A stretch of 35,911 nucleotides of DNA, from the IMG/VR virus record IMGVR_UViG_3300044911_000226, positions 1 through 35,911 of that record; one strand, given 5' to 3'. The position numbers were made by a program, and so were the translations under genes. The notes below the pieces were generated by a model. The model saw nothing but the letters and a program-made list of their open reading frames with translations, had not been told where the DNA came from and did no database searches. Positions 30,434 through 35,911 of this stretch are shown piece by piece. This DNA comes from a virus. Each line of letters begins with the position of its first letter. Positions within the stretch are counted from its first letter, which is position 1.

Positions 30434-31098
30434 GCTGTCTCTCCTTGTAATGCCCTGCGGATTGCCTCATGCGAAACAATAACCCCGTGGCTGGTTTTTA
30501 AAATTGCCGATATTGCCCGAAAACTAATTCCTGTCGCCCTCATCTCCTTGGCGTACTTCAGCGCTGCCTGCTCTTCAGGTTTTTCGACCAGGACTGCCGC
30601 CTGACCCGTGCCTTGGATGGTGTACCCGAACTTGGCCGAGCCGCCCAGATGGCCGCCAGCCTTGCGCTTGGCAGCTTGCCCCTGCTTCTGGCGCTCCTTC
30701 AGCACTCTGCGCTCATGGCCGGCGAATGAGCAAAGGATCTCCAGCATCAACTGCGCGTAGATGTTGCTGCTGTCGGTGACATCCCCATGCCCGTTGATGA
30801 TCAGCTTGACACCAAGCTCCTTGCACTTCTTGATCGACTGCAAGGCATCCAGCAAATCACGGCTGAACCGATCCAGCTTGGCCACGATCACAGTGTCGCC
30901 CTGCTGGAGCGTGACTCCGTTGGCGCTGAGTCGTGCAAAGAAGGGGTCTGCGCCAGATACGCCGCCATCCTCAATAAACTGGTCAATGACCAGGTTGTGG
31001 CTCATCGCGTTGCCGCTGATTTGCCGCTTCTGCTCCTGCATGCTGGTGTTGTCAACCTGCTCCGTAGTGCTGACCCTCACATACCCGTAGACTGTCAT
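30430..31098 (-). CDS. Serine recombinase (resolvase/invertase type), 222 aa
   Basis: A small serine recombinase. The catalytic Ser10 is in YGYVRVSTTEQ, with Arg8 nearby. The second active-site set is KLDRFSRDL (74-82), which includes Arg77 and Arg80. A long helix with LEILCSFAGHERRVLKERQK follows. The C-terminal part has GGSAKFGYTIQG and an HTH (GISFRAISAILKTSHGVIVS). It would resolve or invert DNA at short paired dyads. It is too short for a large serine integrase. The ATG at 31096-31098 has GGAAGG upstream; the longer frame from 31137 reads into the promoter. A dyad array lies 160 bp upstream. Confidence 0.9.
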   Translation of the reverse strand: MTVYGYVRVSTTEQVDNTSMQEQKRQISGNAMSHNLVIDQFIEDGGVSGADPFFARLSANGVTLQQGDTVIVAKLDRFSRDLLDALQSIKKCKELGVKLIINGHGDVTDSSNIYAQLMLEILCSFAGHERRVLKERQKQGQAAKRKAGGHLGGSAKFGYTIQGTGQAAVLVEKPEEQAALKYAKEMRATGISFRAISAILKTSHGVIVSHEAIRRALQGETA

Positions 31099-31136
31099 AA
31101 GTTGCCTTCCCTGTAAATTTATTGACTGACAGCGCA

Positions 31137-31164
31137 ATTATGTAGCAGGTTGGCAGGTTGTCAA
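31137..31164 (-). promoter_or_regulatory. Strong sigma70 promoter for the late operon
   Basis: On the minus strand a perfect -35 TTGACA (31159-31164) and a -10 CATAAT (31137-31142, five of six) are 16 bases apart. This is the best consensus promoter I found. Transcription from about 31130 would enter the serine recombinase and could continue through the whole minus-strand late block to about 5.1 kb. An A/T run (31170-31189) lies upstream and may act as an UP element. Confidence 0.78.
31145..31160. promoter_or_regulatory. Tandem 8-bp repeat in the promoter spacer (operator candidate)
   Basis: GCAGGTTG occurs twice in direct tandem (31145-31152 and 31153-31160), filling the -35/-10 spacer of the late promoter and the start of its -35 box. 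A close copy, GCAGGTTGGTAGGT, lies at 31196-31209. A protein bound here would block RNA polymerase. Candidates are the serine recombinase itself or the orphan HTH protein. Confidence 0.6.
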
Positions 31165-31256
31165 GGGGTTTTTAAAAAAAATTTTTTTAGGGGATGCAGG
31201 TTGGTAGGTGATTAGTGCCGCATCAGCCGCCCCCGCCAAGGCGCGGGACGGGGGGG

Positions 31257-31319
31257 GGTTAGCGCTCACTAACCAAGGGTAAACCCTATGTTAGTGGCTA
31301 CTAATCGAGGGTTAACCCT
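31257..31319. repeat. Duplicated two-dyad array
   Basis: Four dyads follow one another: GGTTAG/CTAACC (31257-31274), AGGGT/ACCCT (31276-31287), TTAGT/ACTAA (31291-31304) and the perfect palindrome AGGGTTAACCCT (31308-31319). They form two 29-bp units (31259-31287 and 31291-31319) with 32-bp spacing, 22 of 29 bases alike. The last dyad includes the stop codon of the small terminase gene. A further GTCAAT/ATTGAC stem lies at 31333-31350. Candidate roles are a recombination site for the serine recombinase or a terminase recognition site. Confidence 0.8.
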
Positions 31320-31833
31320 TATCAATCGCACTGTCAATCGTATCATTGACAACCCCGTTTACGGGCGTGACACTTCTGTGCCTCAGTGCGTCCAGGGCCA
31401 GGCTGCCAAGGTCGATGTTCACCAAGGGCTGCTGCTTATCGCTGTACTGGTCGTTTAGCTTGCCGGCCAGCCAGCGCCGGTTATCGGTGCGCAGCTTGGC
31501 AAGCTGCACTTCCTGAATGGTTGCGGCGTCTGCAATCTCGATAGTTTGTTCTGCTAAACTTTGCCCACCACGCGCACGCGCCTGCGCGTAGGCAGAGCGG
31601 CGCGTCTCGCCGCCCCTGTCAACCCATCTATCGAATGTCGTAACCGCCACACCTAATGACTTGCACAGTGCGGAAGTCGTGCCGCCGTTTGCAATGAATT
31701 CAAATGTGGCGTCCTCACCACCGAACTTGTGGATGGCTTTGTTTGCCCCGCTGAGTTCAGCCTTTTTGCTTTGTGCTGCTGCAATGTTTGCAGCGCTTTG
31801 GTCGGCTATCTCAGCCAATGTGTCACGGCTCAT
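31312..31833 (-). CDS. terS: Terminase small subunit, 173 aa
   Basis: The sequence matches the small terminase family of the Sf6-like type. An N-terminal region with GGTTSALCKSLGVAVTTFDR and WVDRGGETRRSAYAQARARG forms the DNA-binding HTH. The central helix carries SLAEQTIEIADAAT, followed by EVQLAKLRTDNRRWLAGKLN, the oligomerisation core, and a family motif before DQYSDKQ. The protein recognises the packaging site and hands DNA to TerL. It overlaps the VRR-NUC gene upstream by ATGA. It is separated from terL by eight genes. Its 3' end runs into the dyad array, which could be the site it binds. Confidence 0.9.
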   Translation of the reverse strand: MSRDTLAEIADQSAANIAAAQSKKAELSGANKAIHKFGGEDATFEFIANGGTTSALCKSLGVAVTTFDRWVDRGGETRRSAYAQARARGGQSLAEQTIEIADAATIQEVQLAKLRTDNRRWLAGKLNDQYSDKQQPLVNIDLGSLALDALRHRSVTPVNGVVNDTIDSAIDKG

Positions 31834-32198
31834 GCCAAATACTCCTCAATGATTTTGAAACCCTCATCGGCTGATCTGGCGATAACGCACAGATAGCCCT
31901 CATCGTTCAATTGCTTTGCAATGCAATTCTGCTCCTTGCTGACAACCCCGACCCTTGTCTTCATCTCCACAAACAACCCGCCAAAGCCCTTGGATCGCTT
32001 CAGGACGCACAGATCAGGCATTCCGGCAAGTACCCCCTCGCCATGCAGCCTAACGCGCTCTTGCGGCGTTCTGTCGCCCCCATTCGGTATTGCTGCGATC
32101 AGCACATCCGGATGGAAAGCCCTGACGCGCTGCACCAGCTTGACCTGTTCGGCATGCTCAATGCTTTTCCTCTTGCGCTTTATGTCAATTCCCACCAT
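31830..32198 (-). CDS. VRR-NUC domain nuclease, 122 aa
   Basis: A single-domain VRR-NUC (PD-(D/E)XK) nuclease. Motifs are EH at 14-15 (SIEHAEQ), the conserved IPNGGDR (37-43), PD at 61-62 (AGMPDL), the ExK motif at 78-80 (LFVEMK) and Gln90. Stand-alone viral VRR-NUC proteins act on branched DNA, including Holliday junctions. It probably clears replication or recombination intermediates before packaging. It belongs to the DUF2800/DUF2815/SNF2 type of module. The ATG at 32196-32198 overlaps the upstream Cys protein by 19 bases. Confidence 0.92.
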   Translation of the reverse strand: MVGIDIKRKRKSIEHAEQVKLVQRVRAFHPDVLIAAIPNGGDRTPQERVRLHGEGVLAGMPDLCVLKRSKGFGGLFVEMKTRVGVVSKEQNCIAKQLNDEGYLCVIARSADEGFKIIEEYLA

Positions 32199-32518
32199 GC
32201 AGGTGATTCTACGGAATCGCTTGCACTTGCGGGAGTCTCATCGCTGAACATGTGGCAATGGTGTAATACTTTTTCTGGGATGCACAAGTTGTCGGTCTTT
32301 GTACAAAAGTCCTGACTGAACGAAACCTTGGCCCAGCCGTTCTTGACCAGCACGGCCTCAAACATCCATTGCCCAGGTCTTTCGTTGACCCTCCTGAACT
32401 TCTCAAACTCCTCTGCCTTGAAATTCCACTGCTGTCCCCTCGACTCCAAGTTCGAGCAGTTTTTGCACAAAACTCGCTCATCATCTTTCCATTCATCTGC
32501 CTGTGGATAACTTTTCAC
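32180..32518 (-). CDS. Hypothetical Cys-rich protein, 112 aa
   Basis: The start is GTG at 32516-32518, chosen because AAGGAG precedes it by 7 bases. The longer frame from ATG 32668 has no ribosome site and reads through the hairpin and DnaA boxes. The product has RVLCKNCSNLESRGQQWNF near the start, a CxxC pair, later cysteines in FCTKTDNLC and HHCHMF, and an acidic tail. A zinc-binding fold is likely. I do not recognise a family. It lies between the origin-like region and the VRR-NUC gene, so a role in replication or recombination is plausible. Confidence 0.72.
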   Translation of the reverse strand: MKSYPQADEWKDDERVLCKNCSNLESRGQQWNFKAEEFEKFRRVNERPGQWMFEAVLVKNGWAKVSFSQDFCTKTDNLCIPEKVLHHCHMFSDETPASASDSVESPAWWELT

Positions 32519-32660
32519 TGTCAAGCTCCTTAGTCGAGGTGACCAAGTCGAAGATACCTCCCAAAGAAAAAAACCGAGGTATCTCCGACTTGTCAAGCTC
32601 ATCAAAAATCGGTGATTAGGCTGTGGATAACCTGTGGATAACTCCACAGGGTTATCCAAC
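32502..32660. other. DnaA-box cluster, candidate origin
   Basis: Three exact DnaA boxes (TTATCCACA on the minus strand) lie at 32502-32510, 32622-32630 and 32633-32641. The last two are 11 bp apart. A related TTATCCAAC is at 32652-32660 on the opposite strand. Bases 32625-32638 and 32643-32657 also form a 14-bp inverted repeat with one bulged G. With the hairpin and 11-bp repeats beside it, and the primase-helicase gene next to it, this looks like a replication origin that uses host DnaA. Confidence 0.72.
32544..32592. repeat. 17-bp inverted repeat (hairpin)
   Basis: CAAGTCGAAGATACCTC (32544-32560) and GAGGTATCTCCGACTTG (32576-32592) are reverse complements with one mismatch in 17. The 15-base loop is A-rich on the plus strand. 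The same 10-bp direct repeat flanks both ends. It could be a single-strand initiation hairpin, an operator or a processing site. Confidence 0.88.
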
Positions 32661-32692
32661 AGCTCCATCTTTGTCGGCGGGACTGTCCCTTC

Positions 32693-32725
32693 GAGGTCGC
32701 GCCGAGGTCGCGCCGAGGTCGCGCC
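32693..32725. repeat. Three tandem 11-bp repeats
   Basis: GAGGTCGCGCC occurs three times without gaps (32693-32703, 32704-32714, 32715-32725). The period is close to one helical turn, so a bound protein would sit on the same face each time. This fits an iteron or initiator-binding array and is not a CRISPR. Confidence 0.9.
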
Positions 32726-32754
32726 GACTCCTCGACTTAGATGGAGATCTAAAT

Positions 32755-34929
32755 TCAGCCCTCATGGCGGCCACCATTGCCCAGCAAATTCCATGCATTG
32801 TTCTCTGCATCTGGTGCGAATCTTCTTAGAACTGACAGGCCAACGGAGCGTTTTACATCGCCTTTTGACGCTCCAGGCACGGCTGCATAAACTTCAGCCC
32901 ATTCCAATTTGTAGGCATTCGGATGTAACTTGCATTCCTTGGGAGCGTTTGATCCCTTGCGGATAACGACCCCTTCGGGATGCTCGTTCAGGATTGACTG
33001 CACGAATGAAGCCGCCATGTCGCACTTGTCCATGACTCTGATGGACTTGTTTTCTTCAATGCGTTGCGCGGCCTCTTGCTTTCTGGATGCTTCTGATGTC
33101 GGGTATGGGATGACTGTAATGCACTGGACATCCTGCATGTTGCCGTGACGGGTCAGGACAACCTCATTGTGAATGTGGGTCTGAAAGCTGATCTCGCGGT
33201 GGATCGGCTCGTATCGGGTCTTGATGAGCCGCATGAAGCGGTTCTTGTCATCATCCATGAACAGGATGGCGGTCAGGGTTGCGTCACCAGTGAAGGCACT
33301 TGCGCCACGGGCCAGAGCGCTGTCGTCATTCGTTTGTGCAGTCTTGGCGGTGTGGGTGATGATCTTAATCGGGGTGGAGAGTTGGGTGTAGATAGTCTGC
33401 TTGATGGCGGCCATATAACTGCCGACCTCAGAGTTATCATTCTCATTATCTATTTCTAATGTGGCATTTGAAGTATCTATTATGAGGAATGGCCGTTCAG
33501 TAGTTGTGTGTCTGATGACATTCTCTGCTAATAATAATATCTCTGGCACTTTGGAGCGTTTTGATTCAATGACGATAAACCAATGGGCGACTTCAGTCGG
33601 GTCAAGATTCCAGTATTTCACATAAGCATAAAGAGATTGCCTGACTTGATTAGCATCCTCGGTGACATAAAGAATCTTTCTACGGGATTCTGTTTTGAGT
33701 GGGGAGTCGGACAGAGTAAATCCAGCGGCGATAAGGCAGACTGAGATTATTGCTGTGGTCTTGCCCACACCAGGCTGGCCGGCGGTGACGCTGAAAGAAT
33801 GGGCGAGAAAGCCATCGATCAAATACTCGACAGGGTAGAGCTTGGTCAGGTCGAGGCTGAGTTCTTTCCAGTACGGGGCTGGCTGGTCTGTGGGTGTTAG
33901 CTGGTCACTGGCGACTTGAGCCTGCTGCGCTTGGATGTAGGTGGAGAAGTCCTCGACTGCCGACTTTCGCTCTTCGGCGCGGCTCGGCGCTGAGTAGCCG
34001 CCAAGTTTGGCATGATGGAACAGCGTGCCGATGGAGACGCCCTTGCCTTGGTGGAACGACTTCCAATGCGTGTCGATGTCCTGCTCTGACTTGTACTTCG
34101 CGCCTTGACTGCTCCAGCCGGCCCAGAGTTGATGGCCTTGAGCGCCAAAGGCCGTATGCAGCGCTTGGCCGATCTCGATCCATGTCGTGTAATCGCTGTC
34201 AGGGTTGATGAAGTACAGTGCGGCTGCAGCCTTGCTGTAGTCATCAGTGAAGCTTGACAGGGTTGGCTGGTACTCCTGCTTGGGCCTTGGCACTTCAACC
34301 GGCTGGTTGGAGTTGTCCTGCTCAATGACGCCCCACATAGTGAGCAAAGACAGCAAATTGTCATGGGTTTCGTTGGAGAGCTTGCCGTTGAGCTTCTGGC
34401 CTGACAGCAGCACCGACTTGCCTGGGCTTGTTGGCAGCCCGAACACCTCGATCTCTTGGCCGCCACCGAGTTTGTACTTGGGCTTGATCTTGTCCAGATC
34501 CTCATCAGCCACGAACAGGAAGACATGCCGACCCCTGCCGGAGACGCTTACCTCCGTCAATTGATCCTGCTGCTTGACCCACTCGGCCATGCGTTTGATG
34601 GCGATATTTGTCGCGCCTGTTGAGTGCTTCATGTCCACATCAAGGCAGACAAGGTAAGCGCCTTGGCTCATGGCCGGCGATTGCATCACGATGCCCAGAT
34701 AGTTGCCGGCTGGCGCGGCATCCATCGTCAGCACCTCTGATGCGCTGTAAAGCTGATCAGGTGGAGTGTCCCGCGCTACACCTTGGCCGGACTTTTTGTA
34801 GGGGATCTTCTTGCCGTCAAGAGTGGTGGCAAAGGTGCAGAACACTGCACTCGGATGCTGCTCGATCAGCTTGACAGCAATGGCCTGAGAGTTTGAAAAC
34901 TCTGTGTCTATTTTTGGTAAAATGCTCAT
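32755..34929 (-). CDS. Primase-helicase (PrimPol + PriCT-2 + AAA_25), 724 aa
   Basis: A replicative primase-helicase. The N-terminal PrimPol-like domain has LVCLDVDMKH with Asp97/Asp99 and SGRGRHVFLFV (130-140). A PriCT-2 domain follows (about 228-312, DYSKAAAALYFINPDSDYTT, then WIEIGQALH). The C-terminal RepA-like AAA_25 helicase has Walker A AGQPGVGKTT (383-392), YVTEDAN and Walker B FLIIDTSNA with Asp485. It would prime and unwind at the adjacent origin-like region. The ATG at 34927-34929 has only a weak ribosome site, but a minigene with a strong one overlaps it. The length fits the family. Confidence 0.93.
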   Translation of the reverse strand: MSILPKIDTEFSNSQAIAVKLIEQHPSAVFCTFATTLDGKKIPYKKSGQGVARDTPPDQLYSASEVLTMDAAPAGNYLGIVMQSPAMSQGAYLVCLDVDMKHSTGATNIAIKRMAEWVKQQDQLTEVSVSGRGRHVFLFVADEDLDKIKPKYKLGGGQEIEVFGLPTSPGKSVLLSGQKLNGKLSNETHDNLLSLLTMWGVIEQDNSNQPVEVPRPKQEYQPTLSSFTDDYSKAAAALYFINPDSDYTTWIEIGQALHTAFGAQGHQLWAGWSSQGAKYKSEQDIDTHWKSFHQGKGVSIGTLFHHAKLGGYSAPSRAEERKSAVEDFSTYIQAQQAQVASDQLTPTDQPAPYWKELSLDLTKLYPVEYLIDGFLAHSFSVTAGQPGVGKTTAIISVCLIAAGFTLSDSPLKTESRRKILYVTEDANQVRQSLYAYVKYWNLDPTEVAHWFIVIESKRSKVPEILLLAENVIRHTTTERPFLIIDTSNATLEIDNENDNSEVGSYMAAIKQTIYTQLSTPIKIITHTAKTAQTNDDSALARGASAFTGDATLTAILFMDDDKNRFMRLIKTRYEPIHREISFQTHIHNEVVLTRHGNMQDVQCITVIPYPTSEASRKQEAAQRIEENKSIRVMDKCDMAASFVQSILNEHPEGVVIRKGSNAPKECKLHPNAYKLEWAEVYAAVPGASKGDVKRSVGLSVLRRFAPDAENNAWNLLGNGGRHEG

Positions 34930-34955
34930 GTTGTTGATCTCGCGGTTGACGACAA
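34926..34955 (-). promoter_or_regulatory. Possible leader minigene coupling primase translation
   Basis: A strong AAGGAG lies 6 bases before a TTG (34953-34955) in a frame that gives nine codons and then TGA at 34926-34928. That TGA overlaps the primase-helicase ATG as ATGA. The main gene lacks a good ribosome site, so translating the minigene could be what delivers ribosomes to it. Confidence 0.4.
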
Positions 34956-34981
34956 GTTGTTCTCCTTCTGGAGTGATCCAG

Positions 34982-35893
34982 TTACCCCTGACAGTTCACG
35001 CTGTCAGGGGTTTTTCTTTGGGAGGTTGATTCTAGTGCTTGGGTCATGCCGTAGTTGTTAATCTTCGGCATGGCACTCACATCTACAGTCCTGATAAGCC
35101 TGTTGTTTTTAAATCTTGAGTAATCGACATGGTGATGCCATCGATTGAACTTAAAAACAACTTTGGCCACATCTGGATGCAGATCGGCCAGCATCTGGCT
35201 CTTGGGCAAAGTCCCTTCTGCATCGTAAAAATCTGCACTGTTGCCACCACGCATTCGCTGTGTGGTGATCTTTCCGCACAGGAATGCATTGAACTGAATA
35301 GTGCAGAGTCCATCCTTTAGTACGCGAATACTCAGGTCAGTGTCCTCGTTGTATCGCCCCCGCCAGCGGTAGCCGGAGTGGTTGTCGATCAGCAGGCATG
35401 AGTAAATGCGCGTGTTCAAGATGTACGGGGGAACGGGGTCGCCCTTCTTGCAAAAAGAGTAGTAGTTGAGGCCGGCCACTGGCACATTGGAATAGCGGCA
35501 AACAAAATCCTCTGCTGCTAAAAGGGTTGAGCCTGTCCTGACCTCAAATTTCTCGTTCCGGTTGAGGTAGTGGAAGGCATCGATGTTGTCATCCATTACC
35601 CAATGACGGGGGTGCTTCATCCAGATAGAGTGATCGATGCAGAAGTTTCGTGCGGGGCCCGGCCCTGTGCTCTTCCCCGCATACCCCAAAACATCACAGG
35701 TTTCGTACTCTGCCTTGTATATCGGCGGCAGCACCAGCAATTCCCCGTAGCACCTGCCGGCCCTGTACAGGTCAAGCTCCTGCTCCTCCACCACAATGTA
35801 GTGCGGCACGCCCATCTCATGCAGCGCTCTGGTCGTGAGGCCATTGGCATGGCGGCCCTTGGAAACGATGTAGACCGGAAACTTAGGATTCAT
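34982..35893 (-). CDS. TET-associated-type glycosyltransferase (TAGT-like), 303 aa
   Basis: The sequence fits the TAGT family, GT-A fold enzymes that in characterised phages add sugars to 5-hydroxymethylcytosine. Evidence: KFPVYIVSKGR and GVPHYIVVEEQE at the start, GPGPARNF (77-84), the metal-binding WVMDDNID (98-105), NEDTDLSIR (182-190) and RWHHHVDY (251-258). It is soluble. ATG 35891-35893 is chosen: AAGGTG is 7 bases upstream, whereas ATG 35897-35899 is too close, and the end-overlap variant there changes Ser to Leu. It lies between the DUF2800 nuclease block and the primase. No TET/JBP dioxygenase is visible, so the acceptor is unclear. Confidence 0.85.
   Translation of the reverse strand: MNPKFPVYIVSKGRHANGLTTRALHEMGVPHYIVVEEQELDLYRAGRCYGELLVLPPIYKAEYETCDVLGYAGKSTGPGPARNFCIDHSIWMKHPRHWVMDDNIDAFHYLNRNEKFEVRTGSTLLAAEDFVCRYSNVPVAGLNYYSFCKKGDPVPPYILNTRIYSCLLIDNHSGYRWRGRYNEDTDLSIRVLKDGLCTIQFNAFLCGKITTQRMRGGNSADFYDAEGTLPKSQMLADLHPDVAKVVFKFNRWHHHVDYSRFKNNRLIRTVDVSAMPKINNYGMTQALESTSQRKTPDSVNCQG
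34985..35015 (+). terminator. Terminator-like hairpin, plus-strand sense
   Basis: CCCCTGACAG (34985-34994) and CTGTCAGGGG (35001-35010) make a perfect 10-bp stem followed by TTTTT (35011-35015) on the plus strand. It lies inside the last codons of the minus-strand TAGT gene. On that strand no T-run follows. It may stop antisense transcription or be a relic of an older gene order. Confidence 0.65.
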
Positions 35894-35911
35894 CAACATA
35901 CACCTTACGCT
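35769..35911. repeat. End overlap, copy 2 (circle junction)
   Basis: Second copy of bases 1-143, with A at 35895 and 35907 in place of G. Joining the two ends restores one continuous TAGT gene and its upstream 78-aa neighbour. See copy 1 for the meaning. Confidence 0.9.

Larger units (their letters stand above)
31099..31311. other. 213-bp non-coding region between terS and recombinase
   Basis: No gene is seen here. It holds the late promoter, the GCAGGTTG repeats, an A8T7 tract (31173-31188), a GC-rich stretch with a run of eight to nine G residues (31250-31258), and most of the duplicated dyad array. The sharp AT/GC alternation is unlike the rest of the genome. Confidence 0.8.
32519..32754. 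other. 236-bp non-coding origin-like region
   Basis: No gene with a supported start lies here. The region holds two of the exact DnaA boxes and the diverged one, the 17-bp inverted repeat, the three 11-bp repeats, and a TTAGAT/ATCTAA stem (32737-32752) just after the primase-helicase stop. A direct repeat TGTCAAGCTC (32519-32528 and 32591-32600) flanks the large hairpin. Confidence 0.75.

Noticed and set aside
30430-31098. Serine recombinase as an integrase for lysogeny
   Set aside because: It is about 220 aa, without the long C-terminal domains of large serine integrases, and no att-like repeat is seen.
32519-32668. N-terminal extension of the Cys-rich gene from ATG 32668
   Set aside because: No ribosome site precedes that ATG and the added 50 residues are encoded by the hairpin and DnaA boxes; GTG 32518 has an ideal AAGGAG.
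32693-32725. Possible CRISPR array
   Set aside because: The 11-bp units are directly tandem with no spacers, and no cas gene is present.

Overview
The window is a complete or near-complete tailed-phage genome (class Caudoviricetes). Bases 1-143 recur at 35769-35911 with two differences, so the sequence closes into a circle of about 35.77 kb. The virion genes point to a podovirus-like particle: a P22-type portal, an SU10-like (DUF5309) major capsid protein, and several large glycine/alanine-rich proteins that resemble internal or ejected virion proteins. No long tape-measure or contractile-sheath gene is seen. There are no host genes, no tyrosine integrase and no tRNA that I can recognise. The even GC content, the gene families and strong AGGAG-type ribosome sites suggest a Gram-negative, probably aquatic, proteobacterial host; that is inference only.

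Nearly all genes are on the minus strand and read from high to low coordinates. The early/replication block runs from about 3.25 kb down to 0.1 kb and, through the circle junction, from 35.9 down to 31.3 kb. It holds a SNF2-like helicase, small proteins, a DUF2800 Cas4/RecB-like nuclease, a TET-associated-type glycosyltransferase (TAGT), a PrimPol-PriCT2-AAA_25 primase-helicase, a small Cys protein, a VRR-NUC nuclease and the small terminase. No DNA polymerase gene is visible. Between the primase-helicase and the VRR-NUC gene lies an origin-like region with three exact DnaA boxes, a 17-bp inverted repeat and three tandem 11-bp repeats.

A near-consensus sigma70 promoter at 31.15 kb, overlapped by a tandem 8-bp repeat, starts the long late block (31.1 to 5.1 kb). 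Its order is a serine recombinase, small proteins including an orphan Hin-like HTH, the large terminase, small DUF proteins, a GT-A glycosyltransferase, portal, scaffold, capsid, a terminator, a second GT-A glycosyltransferase, adaptor, an inserted HNH endonuclease, repeat-rich fibre proteins, an S74-chaperone fibre, lysis genes (membrane proteins, holin, GH108 endolysin), then tail and internal virion proteins. A short plus-strand block (3.4-5.1 kb) carries a DUF2815 single-strand-binding protein and four small ORFs, with a 64-aa Cro-like HTH gene lying opposite.

The most unusual signals are: (1) a duplicated two-dyad array beside the serine recombinase and terS, which could be a res-like or pac-like site; (2) a DnaA-box origin with a primase-helicase and no polymerase, which with the resolvase raises the possibility of plasmid-like maintenance; (3) a TAGT glycosyltransferase with no visible TET/JBP partner, alongside two other glycosyltransferases; (4) an HNH gene whose 3' end reaches the start of the next virion gene, where the expected ATG reads ATC.
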